Shown here: piece after piece, positions 19,760-31,493 of the stretch | Numbering within the stretch: the stretch's first letter is position 1 | Layout of the letters: each line of letters opens with the position of its first letter | Source of the DNA: Dietzia timorensis | GTDB taxonomy: Bacteria; Actinomycetota; Actinomycetes; Mycobacteriales; Mycobacteriaceae | Length of the DNA stretch: 64,000 nt | Assembly: GCF_001659785.1 (NCBI RefSeq) | Contig: NZ_CP015961.1 | Location: forward strand, 2,108,001 to 2,172,000 | Direction of reading: 5' to 3' | Program-made: the position numbers and the translations under genes | Notes under the pieces: generated by a model | Databases searched by the model: none | Told to the model about the DNA's origin: nothing | The model's input: the letters and a program-made list of their open reading frames with translations, nothing else

Positions 19760-20056
19760 CTAGTCCTCCCCGAGAATCTGCGGAACCTGGAAACGCTGCT
19801 GGGCGCTCTTGGGCGCCTGGTCGAGGGCCTCGTCCGGGGTCAGCCCGGCGACACGCTCGTCCTCCCGATTCACATTCACGATCGGGGTGGGGTGGCTCAT
19901 GGCGGGAATGTCGTCGCCTGCGACGTCACTCACCGTCGCGACGTGCTCGAGAATCTTCTCGAGCTGGCCTGCGAACTCGTCGAGTTCGCTATCGGTCAGA
20001 CCCAAGCGCGAGAGCTTGGCGAGGTGGGCGACATCGTCGCGTGAGATCGCGGACAC
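19760..20056 (-). CDS. gatC: Asp-tRNA(Asn)/Glu-tRNA(Gln) amidotransferase subunit C
   Basis: GatC is a small protein that wraps between GatA and GatB and stabilises the complex. The 98 residues match the family in length and pattern: [17 protein letters not shown] at the N-terminus, a helix with [15 protein letters not shown], a middle [16 protein letters not shown] segment and a C-terminal R-D-x-V-A-like [24 protein letters not shown]. The open frame extends to 20119, but GTG 20056, 10 nt after GGAAGGA, gives the family's normal start (VSAISRDD). It is first in the gatC-gatA operon. Confidence 0.95.
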   Translation of the reverse strand: MSAISRDDVAHLAKLSRLGLTDSELDEFAGQLEKILEHVATVSDVAGDDIPAMSHPTPIVNVNREDERVAGLTPDEALDQAPKSAQQRFQVPQILGED

Positions 20057-20289
20057 GTTGTGGTGGTCCTTCCCTCTTCTTTGGCTTATTTCCGTCGCGG
20101 CTCGGTGGCGCAGGCACATTCATGGGCGCAGGCGTAGCACCGGCGACGTCAGATCTGGTGTTTTCGTGTGCTCCTCAGCCTAGCCGGTCGACCTCCGAGC
20201 CGTCCCACGCGCTCGCGGTGTGAGAAACTTAACTGGCGAAAGTTCCTGCGATACGCCATGTGTCGTCCTTAGTTGGCAGAATGTGGGTC

Positions 20290-20964
20290 ATGTCTTACCT
20301 GTTGCGCGTCACCGTCCCCGACCGTCCGGGTTCCCTCGGCGGCCTGGCGGTTGCGCTGGGCTCGGTGGACGCCAATATCGTCAGCCTCGATGTCGTCGAA
20401 CATTTCGATGGCGCGGCGATCGACGATATCGTCGTCGACGTCCCAACCGGCGCCCTTCCCGATACGCTCATTACCGCAGCCGAGAGCCTCGACGGCGTGT
20501 CGGTCGTATCTCTGCGCCCGTTCGATGGACGCATCGGCGCGCACCAAGAGCTTCAGCTCATCGATTCGGTGAGCACGTCCGGACGCAAAGCGCTTGGCGT
20601 CCTGGCCCAGGAACTGCCGGGAGTGCTCGGTGTCAGTTGGGCGCTGGTCGTCGAGAATGACGACGCAGGTGCCCGCCTTCTCGCGCGGGGCGATTCTGCG
20701 CCGGGCGATGTGGACTCCCTCGGCGTTCCCATGCCGGTCGGCGAGCACGCCATCGAGGTTGATCCGACGACTGAGGGCCTGCCGGACTCGTGGACTGTCA
20801 TGGACACGGCTCTGGCCTCCGCCGGCCTCGGCGGGCGGCTCGTCCTCGTCATCGGGCGCATCGGAGGACCGGACTTCCGCCCTGCCGAGCTCGCGCGTTT
20901 CGGGTACTTCGCCGGCATCGTCAGCTCGGTACTCCCCGCGTCCGCACGTTCCGCCGAGAAGTAG
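20290..20964 (+). CDS. ACT-domain protein, function unknown
   Basis: The 224-residue protein begins SYLLRVTVPDRPGSLGGLAVALGSVDANIVSLDVVEHFDG (split here for reading), a clean ACT fold of about 75 residues. Such domains bind small ligands, often amino acids. The C-terminal part (about 90-224) resembles a degenerate GAF-like region ending RIGGPDFRPAELARFGYFAGIV. A protein of this type lies between gatC and ligA in M. tuberculosis (Rv3013) as I remember it, which supports the call. I start at ATG 20290 to match the beginning of the ACT fold; CAGAAT 7 nt upstream could be a -10 box of a leaderless message. It diverges from gatC and converges with ligA. No enzymatic motif is present, so a regulatory role is the likeliest. 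Confidence 0.78.
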   Translation: MSYLLRVTVPDRPGSLGGLAVALGSVDANIVSLDVVEHFDGAAIDDIVVDVPTGALPDTLITAAESLDGVSVVSLRPFDGRIGAHQELQLIDSVSTSGRKALGVLAQELPGVLGVSWALVVENDDAGARLLARGDSAPGDVDSLGVPMPVGEHAIEVDPTTEGLPDSWTVMDTALASAGLGGRLVLVIGRIGGPDFRPAELARFGYFAGIVSSVLPASARSAEK

Positions 20965-21016
20965 CTTCGCGGCCACGAGGCCAGCGCTGAGCTCATGGAA
21001 GCAGTGGCCACGGCGA

Positions 21017-23230
<2,214 letters not shown>

Positions 23231-23268
23231 CTACGGTGGAAGGGTCGCTTTGCCCACAAGGAGTTTCG

Positions 23269-23961
23269 ATGCCCGCTGCCACGCCGCCGACCTCTGGTCC
23301 CGTCGACCGTTCCAAGCTGTTGTCCTTCGACCTGGAGACCACGGGGCCGAACCCGGCCACAGCGCTCGTGGTGACCTCCGCGCTGCTGCGCATCACCGGC
23401 GCCGAGGTCGAAGAACGCCAATGGCTCGCGGACCCGGGCGTCGACATCCCGGCCGAGGCAACCGCGGTCCACGGCATCTCCACCGAACACGCCCGCAGCA
23501 ACGGCCAGAACCACGCGCAGGTCGTCGCCGAAACCATCGAGGGCATCCGGTCCGGTTGGGATGCCGGCTACACGCTCGTCGTGTTCAATGCGCCATTCGA
23601 CCTGACGATACTGCACCGGCTCGACCCGACGTTCCAGGTCACCGGCCCAGTGCTCGACCCATACGTGATCGACCGCGCCATCGACCCATATCGCAAGGGA
23701 AAGCGGACGCTGACCGCGCTGTGCGAGCACTATGACATCGCTCTCGACGGCGCCCACGATGCGGCAGTCGACGCCCTCGCCGCCGCCCGGCTGGCGTGGA
23801 AGCTCGCAAACCACGAGCAGGTCCGAGCGGACACGTGGACCGAGTTCAACGACAAGCAGGCCGCCTGGCACGCCGAGCGTCAGGAGAGCTTCCGCGCCTA
23901 TTTGGAACGCCAGGGGCGCCCGGCCACGGACGTGAATACGGCCTGGCCGATCGGCGGCTGA
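23269..23961 (+). CDS. DnaQ-like 3'-5' exonuclease (DEDDh family)
   Basis: A 230-residue exonuclease domain protein. Exo I is LLSFDLETTGPNP (Asp/Glu metal ligands near residues 20-22), Exo II lies around TLVVFNAPFDLTILHR, and Exo III is GAHDAAVDALAA with the His-x4-Asp of the DEDDh type. It is annotated elsewhere as a DNA polymerase III epsilon-like protein, but it lacks extra domains such as BRCT or UvrC, so a general proofreading or RNA-trimming role is possible. ATG 23269 is chosen because AAGGAG lies 5 nt upstream. It diverges from ligA. The enzyme class is secure, the biological substrate is not. Confidence 0.88.
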   Translation: MPAATPPTSGPVDRSKLLSFDLETTGPNPATALVVTSALLRITGAEVEERQWLADPGVDIPAEATAVHGISTEHARSNGQNHAQVVAETIEGIRSGWDAGYTLVVFNAPFDLTILHRLDPTFQVTGPVLDPYVIDRAIDPYRKGKRTLTALCEHYDIALDGAHDAAVDALAAARLAWKLANHEQVRADTWTEFNDKQAAWHAERQESFRAYLERQGRPATDVNTAWPIGG

Positions 23962-24070
23962 GCAGCGCACGTTCGGACAATTCGACGCGCCCAGCCCTCG
24001 GTACGCTCGAACTGAAAGAGCGGCGGAACCGCTGTTTTCCTCACCCACCACCGATCAAGGGGCAATGAGC

Positions 24071-24493
24071 ATGTCGATCCAGTTCTATTCCTACATTTCC
24101 TTCCCCGGCAACGCCGCCGAGGCGATGTCGTACTATGCCGAGATCTTCGGCGGCACCGCGGAGATCATGAAGTATGGCGATAACCCGATGGAGGGGATGC
24201 CGTTCACTCCGCCCGCAGACGCCGTAGCCCACGCCCAGCTCGAGGGTCCGGTTCGGTTGGCCGGCGGCGACTCGATGGCCGAGAACCCGGATCCGCTGGA
24301 CATCCACAACTATTCGTTCCTGCTGTACTTCGATTCGGTCGAGGAAGCGCAGGAAATGATCGAGAAGTTCACCTCCACCGGGGGCAAGGTCGAGATGCCG
24401 TTCGATCTCGCTCCGTGGGGCGATCATTACGGTCAGATCGTCGACAAGTTCGGCGTTCTCTGGGCGCTCAACGTTCCCGCCCAGCAGGGATAG
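24071..24493 (+). CDS. VOC-family (PhnB/glyoxalase-like) protein
   Basis: A roughly 140-residue single-domain VOC protein. The N-terminal strand-helix unit is IQFYSYISFPGNAAEAMSYYAEIFGG, and the second half repeats the fold (DIHNYSFLLYFDSVEEAQEMIEKFTSTGGKVEMPF) ending APWGDHYGQIVDKFGVLWALN. This is the PhnB/3-demethylubiquinone-9 methyltransferase-like subgroup, in which enzymatic function is mostly unproven. ATG 24071 lies 8 nt after AAGGGG; ATG 24065 is only 2 nt from it. It converges with the MetE-like gene, with no hairpin seen between the two. Confidence 0.82.
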   Translation: MSIQFYSYISFPGNAAEAMSYYAEIFGGTAEIMKYGDNPMEGMPFTPPADAVAHAQLEGPVRLAGGDSMAENPDPLDIHNYSFLLYFDSVEEAQEMIEKFTSTGGKVEMPFDLAPWGDHYGQIVDKFGVLWALNVPAQQG

Positions 24494-24527
24494 CTCGCCG
24501 CTCGGAACCTACCGGGGACTCCTGCTC

Positions 24528-25676
24528 CTAACTGGCGACCCGGGGAAGCACCTCGGCAACGTGGCGCACAGCGGCGAGTGCGCGGGCTGCGTGCGCCGTG
24601 GTGCCGGCGATATCCTCGGCTCCCGCACCCAGTGACAGCGCGTTGACGGCGGCGGGATGTTCGATCGCAAGCCGGTCGATCAGTCGGACGAGTTGCGCCG
24701 CGACGGCCTCGGCCTCATCCGCGGTCCTGGGCGCTTCCTGCCGGAGGCCCTGCAGAAGGTGCGGTCTATGGATCTCGGCGCGTCCGCCGTCAGAGATGAA
24801 CGTGCCGAGCACGTCGAGCAGTGCGAAGGCCTGCGGATCCGATTCTCCGTCCGCCCAGCCGTGCGTGCCCGAGTGTGCGGGTCGGCCGGACCACGGGAGC
24901 AGGTGCTCAGCGGGGACGACGATGCCGTCGAGTCGTGGTTCTCCGGCGGGCGGCTCGGTGAGCACGCCCCACCGAGGGGCGGGGCCTTCGTCTCCCCGGC
25001 ATGGCACTGCGGCGAAAATGCCCTCGGTAGAGTCCGCTCGGAGGCCGGCGGCAAACCTGGACAGGGCCGTGGCGAGGCGCTCGGCGGGAACCGCGGCGAC
25101 GGGGTCGAATTCGCTGGGAGCGGGCACGGCTCCTGCGGCGATGTGCCAGAGCAGCGGCTCTTCGAGAACGAAGCGCACGGGCACACCCAGTCGGGAATAG
25201 ATTCGGCCGGCGAGCGCACGCAGTCCCTCACGAAGGGATTCGGCCACGTCCTTGCGTGCGCCCGAATCCGACAGCGCGGGGCGTCCGCCGGGAAGTTCGA
25301 GCTTGGCGGCGAGCGTCCACGGACCGCACACCTCGACGCGCACCCCCCGAGAGGGAGACGCCGAGGCGCCGTCGACCACTGCGCCCCGGGCGAGTTCGAA
25401 TTGTTCCTCCATCGCATCGAGGTCGCGATCGAGAAAGTCGGCGGCGCGTCGAGCCGCACGGCCACGTGTGTCGCTCAGCTTCCAGGCACGAGGCGAGGTG
25501 TCGACGGGGAGATCGACGAGAAACGCGGCCGTGCGCCCGATGGAGTCGGCGCCGATGCCGCGGTCGGCGAGAGCCGGAAGCACGGGAAGTTCCGGCGTCT
25601 CACCGAGCGCGATGCGTGCGGCCGCACGTACATCGGTGCCGCCGAAAGCCGCCGCCGAGGTGGCAAGTGTGTGCAC
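24528..25676 (-). CDS. MetE C-terminal-like (UroD/MetE superfamily) protein
   Basis: A 382-residue protein that looks like a single TIM barrel of the cobalamin-independent methionine synthase superfamily: RAAARIALGETPELPVLPALADRG near the N-terminus, RVEVCGPWTLAAKLELP (about 111-127) and RFVLEEPLLWHIAAG (about 167-181). It contains only two cysteines and no clear His-x-Cys...Cys zinc site, so true methionine synthase activity is doubtful. M. tuberculosis has a similar gene (Rv3015c) beside ligA as I remember it, but its role is unknown. GTG 25676 follows the mnmA stop by 17 bp, so the two are probably cotranscribed. That position might suggest a link to sulfur or tRNA metabolism, which is only a guess. 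Confidence 0.72.
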   Translation of the reverse strand: MHTLATSAAAFGGTDVRAAARIALGETPELPVLPALADRGIGADSIGRTAAFLVDLPVDTSPRAWKLSDTRGRAARRAADFLDRDLDAMEEQFELARGAVVDGASASPSRGVRVEVCGPWTLAAKLELPGGRPALSDSGARKDVAESLREGLRALAGRIYSRLGVPVRFVLEEPLLWHIAAGAVPAPSEFDPVAAVPAERLATALSRFAAGLRADSTEGIFAAVPCRGDEGPAPRWGVLTEPPAGEPRLDGIVVPAEHLLPWSGRPAHSGTHGWADGESDPQAFALLDVLGTFISDGGRAEIHRPHLLQGLRQEAPRTADEAEAVAAQLVRLIDRLAIEHPAAVNALSLGAGAEDIAGTTAHAARALAAVRHVAEVLPRVAS

Positions 25677-25693
25677 CTGATTGCCCGTTCCCG

Positions 25694-26827
25694 CTATGCG
25701 CTCACCGCGACCGAGCGGGTGTCGCGGATCGTGGCCGAGCCGAGCACGCGGTCCCCGTGGTCGGCGTCGGGAAGGTAGATGACGGCGGCCTGTCCGGGCG
25801 CGACACCGCGCAGCGGCTCACCGAGGTCGAGATGGAACTCCTCGCCTTCTGCGCCGTCGACGCGGACGAGACGCGCGGGGACGACGTTGCCGTGGGCGCG
25901 GACCTGCACCTCGCAGTCGGTCTCCCTGATCGCGTCGTCCGCTAGCCAGTACGGCCTGTCGGCGACGAGTCCGTCGACGGTGAGATGTTCGGAGCCGCCG
26001 ACCGTGACTGTCCCGGATTCCGCGTCGATCGACGTCACATACCGGGGTTTGCCATCTGGCGCAGGGCGTTCGAGGCCGAGGCCCTTACGCTGCCCGATGG
26101 TAAAGCCGTGCACCCCGTCGTGCGTACCCAACTCTTCGCCTGTAGAGGCGTCGACCATGGCGCCGGGGCGAAGTCCGATCTTCGCGCCCAGGAACGCCTG
26201 GGTGTCCCCGGAGGGGATAAAGCAGATGTCGTGGGAGTCGGGCTTGCTCGCCACGGTGAAGCCGGCGGCTTCGGCCTCGGCGCGCACATCCGGTTTGAGC
26301 GAATCGCCGAGCGGGAACATCGAGTGCTCGAGTTGCTCCGGGGTGAGCACACCCAACACGTACGACTGGTCCTTCGCCTCGTCGACCGCGCGCCGCAGTA
26401 CCGTGCGCGTGGCGCCGTCCGCGTCGACCTCGCGTGCAAGGCGAGCGTAGTGCCCGGTCGCCACGGCGTCGTACCCCATCTCGATACCACGCTCGAGTAG
26501 TGCCTCGAACTTGATCTTCTCGTTGCACCGCAGGCACGGATTAGGCGTTTCCCCCGCCGCGTATGACGCGACGAAATCGTCGATGACGTCCTCGCGAAAA
26601 CGTTCTGCGAAATCCCACACGTAGAACGGGATACCGAGCATGTCGGCAACGCGGCGCGCATCGCCGGCGTCCTCGCGCGAGCAACAGCCACGCGAACCCG
26701 TGCGCAGGGTCGCGGGGTTTGTCGACAGCGCCAGGTGCACCCCGATGACTTCGTGGCCGGCGGCCACGGCGCGGGCGGCGGCCACTGCCGAGTCCACACC
26801 GCCACTCATTGCCGCAAGTACCTTCAT
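25694..26827 (-). CDS. mnmA: tRNA-specific 2-thiouridylase
   Basis: MnmA adenylates U34 of tRNA(Lys), tRNA(Glu) and tRNA(Gln) and inserts sulfur passed on from a cysteine desulfurase. The 377-residue protein has the PP-loop [10 protein letters not shown] (residues 8-17), the catalytic Cys98 in NPCLRCN, and the second active cysteine in SHDICFIP (about 196), then the tRNA-binding [18 protein letters not shown] region and a C-terminal beta barrel. ATG 26827 is the first start giving the PP-loop at its normal place. It lies 76 bp after the cysteine desulfurase gene on the same strand, a functional pairing for sulfur relay. Confidence 0.96.
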   Translation of the reverse strand: MKVLAAMSGGVDSAVAAARAVAAGHEVIGVHLALSTNPATLRTGSRGCCSREDAGDARRVADMLGIPFYVWDFAERFREDVIDDFVASYAAGETPNPCLRCNEKIKFEALLERGIEMGYDAVATGHYARLAREVDADGATRTVLRRAVDEAKDQSYVLGVLTPEQLEHSMFPLGDSLKPDVRAEAEAAGFTVASKPDSHDICFIPSGDTQAFLGAKIGLRPGAMVDASTGEELGTHDGVHGFTIGQRKGLGLERPAPDGKPRYVTSIDAESGTVTVGGSEHLTVDGLVADRPYWLADDAIRETDCEVQVRAHGNVVPARLVRVDGAEGEEFHLDLGEPLRGVAPGQAAVIYLPDADHGDRVLGSATIRDTRSVAVSA

Positions 26828-26903
26828 TGCCCGTGCACTCCCTGTTCCCTCGTCGTAGTCAGTTCTGCCGCGATCGCGTCGATTCCCTCCATTGTTGCGC
26901 GTG

Positions 26904-28115
26904 CTACCGCCCAGGGCGAAGTCGAGAGCGTGTGACGTCGGGCCGCCGCGCTTTCTCGGCGACGTCCGCGATCGCGGCGATCGTCGCATCGATGTCCGCG
27001 TCGGTGCTGGTCCAGCCCAGAGTGAAGCGCAACACCGACTTCGCATCGTCCACGTTGCGGCCGGTGGCGAGAGCCACATGACTGGCCTCGGCCACCCCTG
27101 CGGTACATGCGGAGCCGGTCGAGCAGGATATTCCGGCCTGGTCGAGAAGCATCAGCATCGACTCTCCCTCCCGCCCCGGAAAGAATATGTTCACGTTTCC
27201 AGGAAGTCGGCGATCGTATGCCCCGCGATCCTCCGGCCCGACGAGCTCGGCACCGGGCACGGCGCCGCGGATCCCGTCGATGAGACGGTCCCGCAGCTCG
27301 ACCAGAATCTTCGCAGAATGCTCCATCTCCTCCGTCGCGTCGGTGAGCGCCGCCGCCAATGCCACCGCCCCGGGAACGTTGACGCTTCCTGAGCGAAGGT
27401 CTCGCTCCTGTCCGCCTCCGAATCCGAGCGGTTGCACGGGTGCATCCCTCCGAATCAAGAGAGCGCCGATCCCCATCGGCGCGCCGAACTTGTGCCCGGA
27501 GATGCTCATCGAGTCCGCGCCAGATGCGGCGAAGTCGATCGGGATGTGCCCGGCGGCCTGCACTGCATCGGCGTGAAAGTGTGTCGCGGTTCCGGCGAGG
27601 GCACGAGCGATTCCCGCTGTGTCGGTGATCGTTCCGATCTCGTTGTTCGCCACCATCGCCCCGAGGACGAGGAACTCCCCCGGGGTCGAAGCCACGCCGG
27701 CGGCGATCTCCTCGATCGAAGCGATCGACGGCACGCCCTCCGAGTCAACGTCGATCGTGCGTACCCGTCCGCCTTCCCTTGCGATTTGCTCGGCCGAGTC
27801 GAGCACGGAGTGGTGTTCGGCTGCAGAAACCGCGACCACTGCGCGTTTGCCCGCCGCCCGCACTGCTCTGGCGGCCCCAATGATCCCGATGTTGTCGGAT
27901 TCGGTACCGCCCGAGGTGAAGACCACCTCGCTTGGTGATGCCCCGAGGCACTCGGCGACGACATCGCGGGCCTGCTCCAGCGCACTACGCGCCGCGCGGC
28001 CGTCGGCGTGCAGCGAGGAGGGGTTCTGCCCGGTCGACGTAGCGGCAAACGCGGCCATCGCCGAGGGACGCGGTGGTGTCGTTGCGGCGTGATCAAGGTA
28101 GTGGCGGATGCTCAT
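26904..28115 (-). CDS. Cysteine desulfurase (IscS/NifS type)
   Basis: A PLP enzyme that takes sulfur from cysteine for thio-modified tRNA and perhaps Fe-S clusters. The 403-residue protein carries the start [16 protein letters not shown] (69-75), His101 in AAEHHSV stacking on PLP, the Schiff-base Lys209 in [10 protein letters not shown], and the mobile-loop catalytic Cys in [10 protein letters not shown] (about 335-345), the class I (IscS/NifS) pattern rather than SufS. ATG 28115 is used because the longer frame upstream has no homologous sequence. Its place directly before mnmA suggests that it is the sulfur donor to MnmA; that is inference. It was not given a symbol because iscS and nifS names are applied loosely in this group. 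Confidence 0.94.
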   Translation of the reverse strand: MSIRHYLDHAATTPPRPSAMAAFAATSTGQNPSSLHADGRAARSALEQARDVVAECLGASPSEVVFTSGGTESDNIGIIGAARAVRAAGKRAVVAVSAAEHHSVLDSAEQIAREGGRVRTIDVDSEGVPSIASIEEIAAGVASTPGEFLVLGAMVANNEIGTITDTAGIARALAGTATHFHADAVQAAGHIPIDFAASGADSMSISGHKFGAPMGIGALLIRRDAPVQPLGFGGGQERDLRSGSVNVPGAVALAAALTDATEEMEHSAKILVELRDRLIDGIRGAVPGAELVGPEDRGAYDRRLPGNVNIFFPGREGESMLMLLDQAGISCSTGSACTAGVAEASHVALATGRNVDDAKSVLRFTLGWTSTDADIDATIAAIADVAEKARRPDVTRSRLRPGR

Positions 28116-28164
28116 GACCATTACGACATTAGTCCGCCCTTTCCGCGCAAACGCAACCGTCCGC

Positions 28165-29076
28165 TCAACCGTGGTCGCGCTCGCCGTCGTCGCCGAAGAT
28201 GACCCTATGAGTAACGGCGGCGAGATCCTGTCGTCGGCCCGGGGCATTCACGCCGGAACGAAGCGGCGGATAAAGCCGAACGTGGACCGTCTTGCACCGA
28301 CCCGAGAGCATATTCCACACCGAGCTCAGAACGGTGTCTTTACCGATGAATGCCGCGGCGGCCGTTCTCTCGCCCCTGGCGTTTCGGTACTCGATATGCA
28401 CGGGAAGTACCGGGGCGCCGGAGTCGAGTGCCGCCTGGAAGATAGCCGGCCTGAAGCGGCCGTGCGCTTCCCCGCACCAGGTCGTGGCCTCCGGGAACGC
28501 AACCACATTGTGGCCGTCGCGCATCGTTTCCGCCGCGTCCGCCACGACCGTCGGCAGCGTCCGCAGGGACGTCCGGTCGATGAAGATGGTGCCCATGCGC
28601 GCGATGACGTCGCCGAGAAGCGGGATCGCAGCGAGATCGTCGCGCGCGATGAAGCGAACCGGTGCGATCGATGCGAGCACGAACACGTCCCACCACGTGT
28701 GGTGGTTCACGGCGATGAGTACACCTTCCTGACGAAGCGCCTCGGTCGCACGGACGGGCGCGTCAACGACCACCTCGACTCCGAACGAGCGCAGGAACCG
28801 GCGAGCGATTTTCGGCCCCATGGCCGACCTGCCCCGCTGCGGGAGAGCGACCGCTGCCGCCCCGGCACCGATGTAAAGCGGCAATCGCGCGAGACCCGCA
28901 AGCCGAGCGGCGATCGCGCTCCCCGATTCTCGGGACTCATCATGCACACGGGTCGTGCACGTTTTCCCGCACGCCGAATACGGGTACCACGCATGGGCCT
29001 GGCCCTTGATCTTGCGCGTGTTGTGCGAGAGTGCAGGCGTTGAGGGAGTTTCGGTGCGCTGCTCGGCGATCGTCAT
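28165..29076 (-). CDS. 1-acyl-sn-glycerol-3-phosphate acyltransferase (PlsC-like)
   Basis: A 303-residue acyltransferase. The catalytic H-x4-D motif is VNHHTWWDVF (about 123-132), the substrate-binding motif is FPEATTW (about 195-201), and a further block reads VLPVHIEYRN. A weakly hydrophobic segment (about 61-82) may anchor it to the membrane. It probably acylates lysophosphatidate or a related lipid in phospholipid synthesis. The Rv3026c gene of M. tuberculosis lies at the same place, before the cysteine desulfurase gene, as I remember. The gene ends 49 bp before that desulfurase, so they may share a transcript. The acyl acceptor cannot be told from sequence. Confidence 0.87.
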   Translation of the reverse strand: MTIAEQRTETPSTPALSHNTRKIKGQAHAWYPYSACGKTCTTRVHDESRESGSAIAARLAGLARLPLYIGAGAAAVALPQRGRSAMGPKIARRFLRSFGVEVVVDAPVRATEALRQEGVLIAVNHHTWWDVFVLASIAPVRFIARDDLAAIPLLGDVIARMGTIFIDRTSLRTLPTVVADAAETMRDGHNVVAFPEATTWCGEAHGRFRPAIFQAALDSGAPVLPVHIEYRNARGERTAAAAFIGKDTVLSSVWNMLSGRCKTVHVRLYPPLRSGVNAPGRRQDLAAVTHRVIFGDDGERDHG

Positions 29077-29207
29077 GGTGTTTATGCTGATCGTTTAACA
29101 GCAATTGAATGCAGCAACGACACGACGCCCAGATGACGCGTCGGCAGATTTTCGAGATCCTCGTCCATACGCAAGATATCTGCGGTTAACCCATGGTTCT
29201 CGAACAC

Positions 29208-29240
29208 AAAAAAGATGCCCGGCCGGTGGCCGGGCATCTT
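29208..29240 (-). terminator. Intrinsic terminator of etfBA
   Basis: AAGATGCCCGGCC (29212-29224) pairs with GGCCGGGCATCTT (29228-29240) around a 3-nt loop. On the minus strand the 13-bp stem ends in a run of T (A-run 29208-29213 on the plus strand). It lies 40 bp past the etfA stop: a textbook Rho-independent terminator. Confidence 0.93.
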
Positions 29241-29279
29241 CTCACTGCCTTCGCCCCAGCGGGGCGCGAAGTGATGGTG

Positions 29280-30230
29280 TTACTTACGCGCGTTGACAGC
29301 TTCGGTGAGCTGCGGGGCAACGTTGAACAGGTCGCCCACGATGCCGTAGTCGGCGATCTCGAAGATCGGGGCCTCTTCGTCCTTGTTGACGGCCACAATG
29401 GTCTTCGAGGTCTGCATGCCGGCGCGGTGCTGGATCGCACCGGAGATGCCGAGTGCAATGTACAGCTGCGGGGTAACAGTCTTACCGGTCTGGCCCACCT
29501 GGAACTGCGGCGGGTAGAAGCCGGAGTCGACGGCTGCACGCGATGCGCCGACGGCGGCACCGAGAGCGTCAGCCAAAGGCTCGACGACCTTGCCGAAGTT
29601 CTCCTCCGAACCGACACCGCGGCCACCGGAGACGACGATCTTCGCCTCGGTGAGCTCCGGGCGGTCGCCACCCTCGATCGGGCTTGCCGAGGTGATCTTC
29701 GCCGCGCCCTCGGGAGCGGGAACCTCGACGTTGACGATCTCGCCGGCGCCGGCGTTCTCCTGCGCCTCGACGGAGCCCGGGCGGAGGACGTAGACCGGGC
29801 AGTCGCCCGAAACCTCTGCCTCGACGGTGTAGGCGCCACCGAAGATCGAGTGAACGGCGTTGCCGCCATCCTTGATCTCCACGAGATCGGTGAGGAAGCC
29901 GGAGCCGGTGCGTGCAGCGACACGGCCGCCGACCTCGCGCCCCTCGAACGTTGCGGGAAGAATGACGCCGGCGGCGCCGTTCTCCGCGAGTCCTGCGAGC
30001 ACGTCGACCTTAGGGTTCACCACGTAATCGGTGACGTTCGACCCCTCGGCGACGTAGATCTTCTCGGCGCCGGCGGCGGCGAGCGCATCCTTGAAGCCCT
30101 CTGCGGTGCCCTCGGCACCGAAGACGACGGCGGACGGCTCACCCAGGGTGCGAGCCGCGGTGAGCAGCTCCTTGGTCACATTCTTCAGTTCGCCGTCGAC
30201 ATGCTCGACGACAACAAGTACTTCTGCCAT
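29280..30230 (-). CDS. etfA: Electron transfer flavoprotein subunit alpha
   Basis: EtfA binds FAD and with EtfB carries electrons from acyl-CoA dehydrogenases and similar flavoenzymes to the quinone pool. The 316 residues include the N-terminal AMP-like domain ([25 protein letters not shown]), then the FAD domain with [10 protein letters not shown] (about 206-215) and the signature [25 protein letters not shown] (about 252-276). It follows etfB by 59 bp and has its own terminator. The gene pair appears as fixA-fixB in some annotations. Confidence 0.96.
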   Translation of the reverse strand: MAEVLVVVEHVDGELKNVTKELLTAARTLGEPSAVVFGAEGTAEGFKDALAAAGAEKIYVAEGSNVTDYVVNPKVDVLAGLAENGAAGVILPATFEGREVGGRVAARTGSGFLTDLVEIKDGGNAVHSIFGGAYTVEAEVSGDCPVYVLRPGSVEAQENAGAGEIVNVEVPAPEGAAKITSASPIEGGDRPELTEAKIVVSGGRGVGSEENFGKVVEPLADALGAAVGASRAAVDSGFYPPQFQVGQTGKTVTPQLYIALGISGAIQHRAGMQTSKTIVAVNKDEEAPIFEIADYGIVGDLFNVAPQLTEAVNARK

Positions 30231-30289
30231 GAGTTCTATTCGCTCCTAGAGAAAAGTGATTGCGGCGGGTTTGCCTTGTGTCGTGACGA

Positions 30290-31075
30290 CTAGATGATCT
30301 TCTGCGAGACCAAGTACTCGGCGATCTGCTTGCCGCCCTCACCCTCGTCTTCGACCTTCTCGCCGGCCTTACGCGGGGGCTTCGGCGTAGCGGAAACGAC
30401 CTTGGTGGAGGAGTTGTCGATACCGACCTGGCCGGCCTCGATGTTCGTGTCGCCGAGCGCCATCTCGTTCATCGGCTTCTTCTTCGCCGCCATGATGCCC
30501 TTGAAGGACGGGAAACGCGGCTCGCCGACCTTCTCGTTCACCGAGATCACGGCCGGGAGGGCGGACTCGACCTCGTACACGCCGTCATCGGTTTCGCGCT
30601 TGCCCTTCACGGTCTCGCCCTCGACGGTGACCTCCGAAAGGTGCGTGAGCTGCGGCAGACCGAGGTACTCGGCGATGATCGCCGGGACCGCACCCGCGCG
30701 GCCGTCCGAGGCCTCGTTGCCGGCGATAACCAGCTCGGTGCCCTCGAGGCCGGACAGAACGTTGGCGATCGCCCACGAGGTCTGGACCACGTCCGAACCC
30801 GCAATGGCGTCGTCGGAGAGCAGGACGGCTTCGTCCGCTCCCATGGCGAGCGCCTTCTGGAGCGCGTCCTTGGCGCCGGCGGGGCCGACGGTCAGAACGG
30901 TCACCTTGCCGTCGCCTGCCGCGTCCTTGACGTTCAGGGCGGTCTCCACGGCCTGCGAGCTGATCTCATCGATGATCGCGGTGGTGTTCTCGCGATCGAT
31001 GGTGTTGTCACCATCGGTGAGCTCACGCTCCGTGTAGTCCGGAACCTGCTTGATAAGTACGACAATATTTGTCAT
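30290..31075 (-). CDS. etfB: Electron transfer flavoprotein subunit beta
   Basis: EtfB is the AMP-binding partner of EtfA and docks the electron-donating dehydrogenases. The 261-residue product begins MTNIVVLIKQVPDYTE, includes AVETALNVKDAAGDGKVTVLTVGP, the AMP-binding GNEASDGRAGAVPAIIAEYLGLP (about 118-140), and a Lys-rich C-terminal arm (PRKAGEKVEDEGEGG) that in the family reaches over EtfA. ATG 31075 is chosen over the open upstream frame; AGGAGGT lies 12 nt before it. A palindrome about 130 bp upstream may be a control site. Confidence 0.96.
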   Translation of the reverse strand: MTNIVVLIKQVPDYTERELTDGDNTIDRENTTAIIDEISSQAVETALNVKDAAGDGKVTVLTVGPAGAKDALQKALAMGADEAVLLSDDAIAGSDVVQTSWAIANVLSGLEGTELVIAGNEASDGRAGAVPAIIAEYLGLPQLTHLSEVTVEGETVKGKRETDDGVYEVESALPAVISVNEKVGEPRFPSFKGIMAAKKKPMNEMALGDTNIEAGQVGIDNSSTKVVSATPKPPRKAGEKVEDEGEGGKQIAEYLVSQKII

Positions 31076-31493
31076 TGGTCTGCTTCGACCTCCTGCGAGT
31101 TTCGAATGAAAACTGCCCTTTACATGGCGCCTGTCGCAGCCTAATACAACGCCGGCGGCACCGGTGAACACCTACTAGCCGAGCGCGGCAAGATGGCATC
31201 GCGGTTGAGATTAACTTCTCAACCGGTCACTTTACCTGCAGCGCGCCCGAGACGACCAGGTGTGCGTCATCCCTTGCCCTAGCGGCTACCCTTACCTTAC
31301 CCGCCAGTAGGGTTTCGCCCAAGACCCCGGGTAACCCGAGTCGCGATTGTCACGGCGCTCCGGTTCGCCTTCTCCGCAAGTAGATTGCCGTTGTCTAAAC
31401 TGGGGATTCCTGCGGGTTCGGCACCTATCGGACCCGCGCGACGTCTCACCTCGCAGGCCACGCCAACCAATGTATGCACAAGGAGAACATCGG
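31076..31493. other. Intergenic region between divergent etfB and a propeller lipoprotein gene
   Basis: This 418-bp stretch holds promoters for both directions. Visible items are a 9-bp-arm palindrome at 31202-31225, a TAGGCT -10-like box on the minus strand (31143-31138), and TAAACT near 31395 facing the lipoprotein gene. No protein-coding or RNA gene was recognised in it. Confidence 0.5.
31202..31225. promoter_or_regulatory. Palindrome upstream of etfBA (candidate operator)
   Basis: CGGTTGAGA (31202-31210) and TCTCAACCG (31217-31225) are perfect inverted copies around a 6-nt AT-rich spacer. No T-tract follows, so an operator for a dimeric regulator is likelier than a terminator. The regulator is not identifiable. 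Confidence 0.45.
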
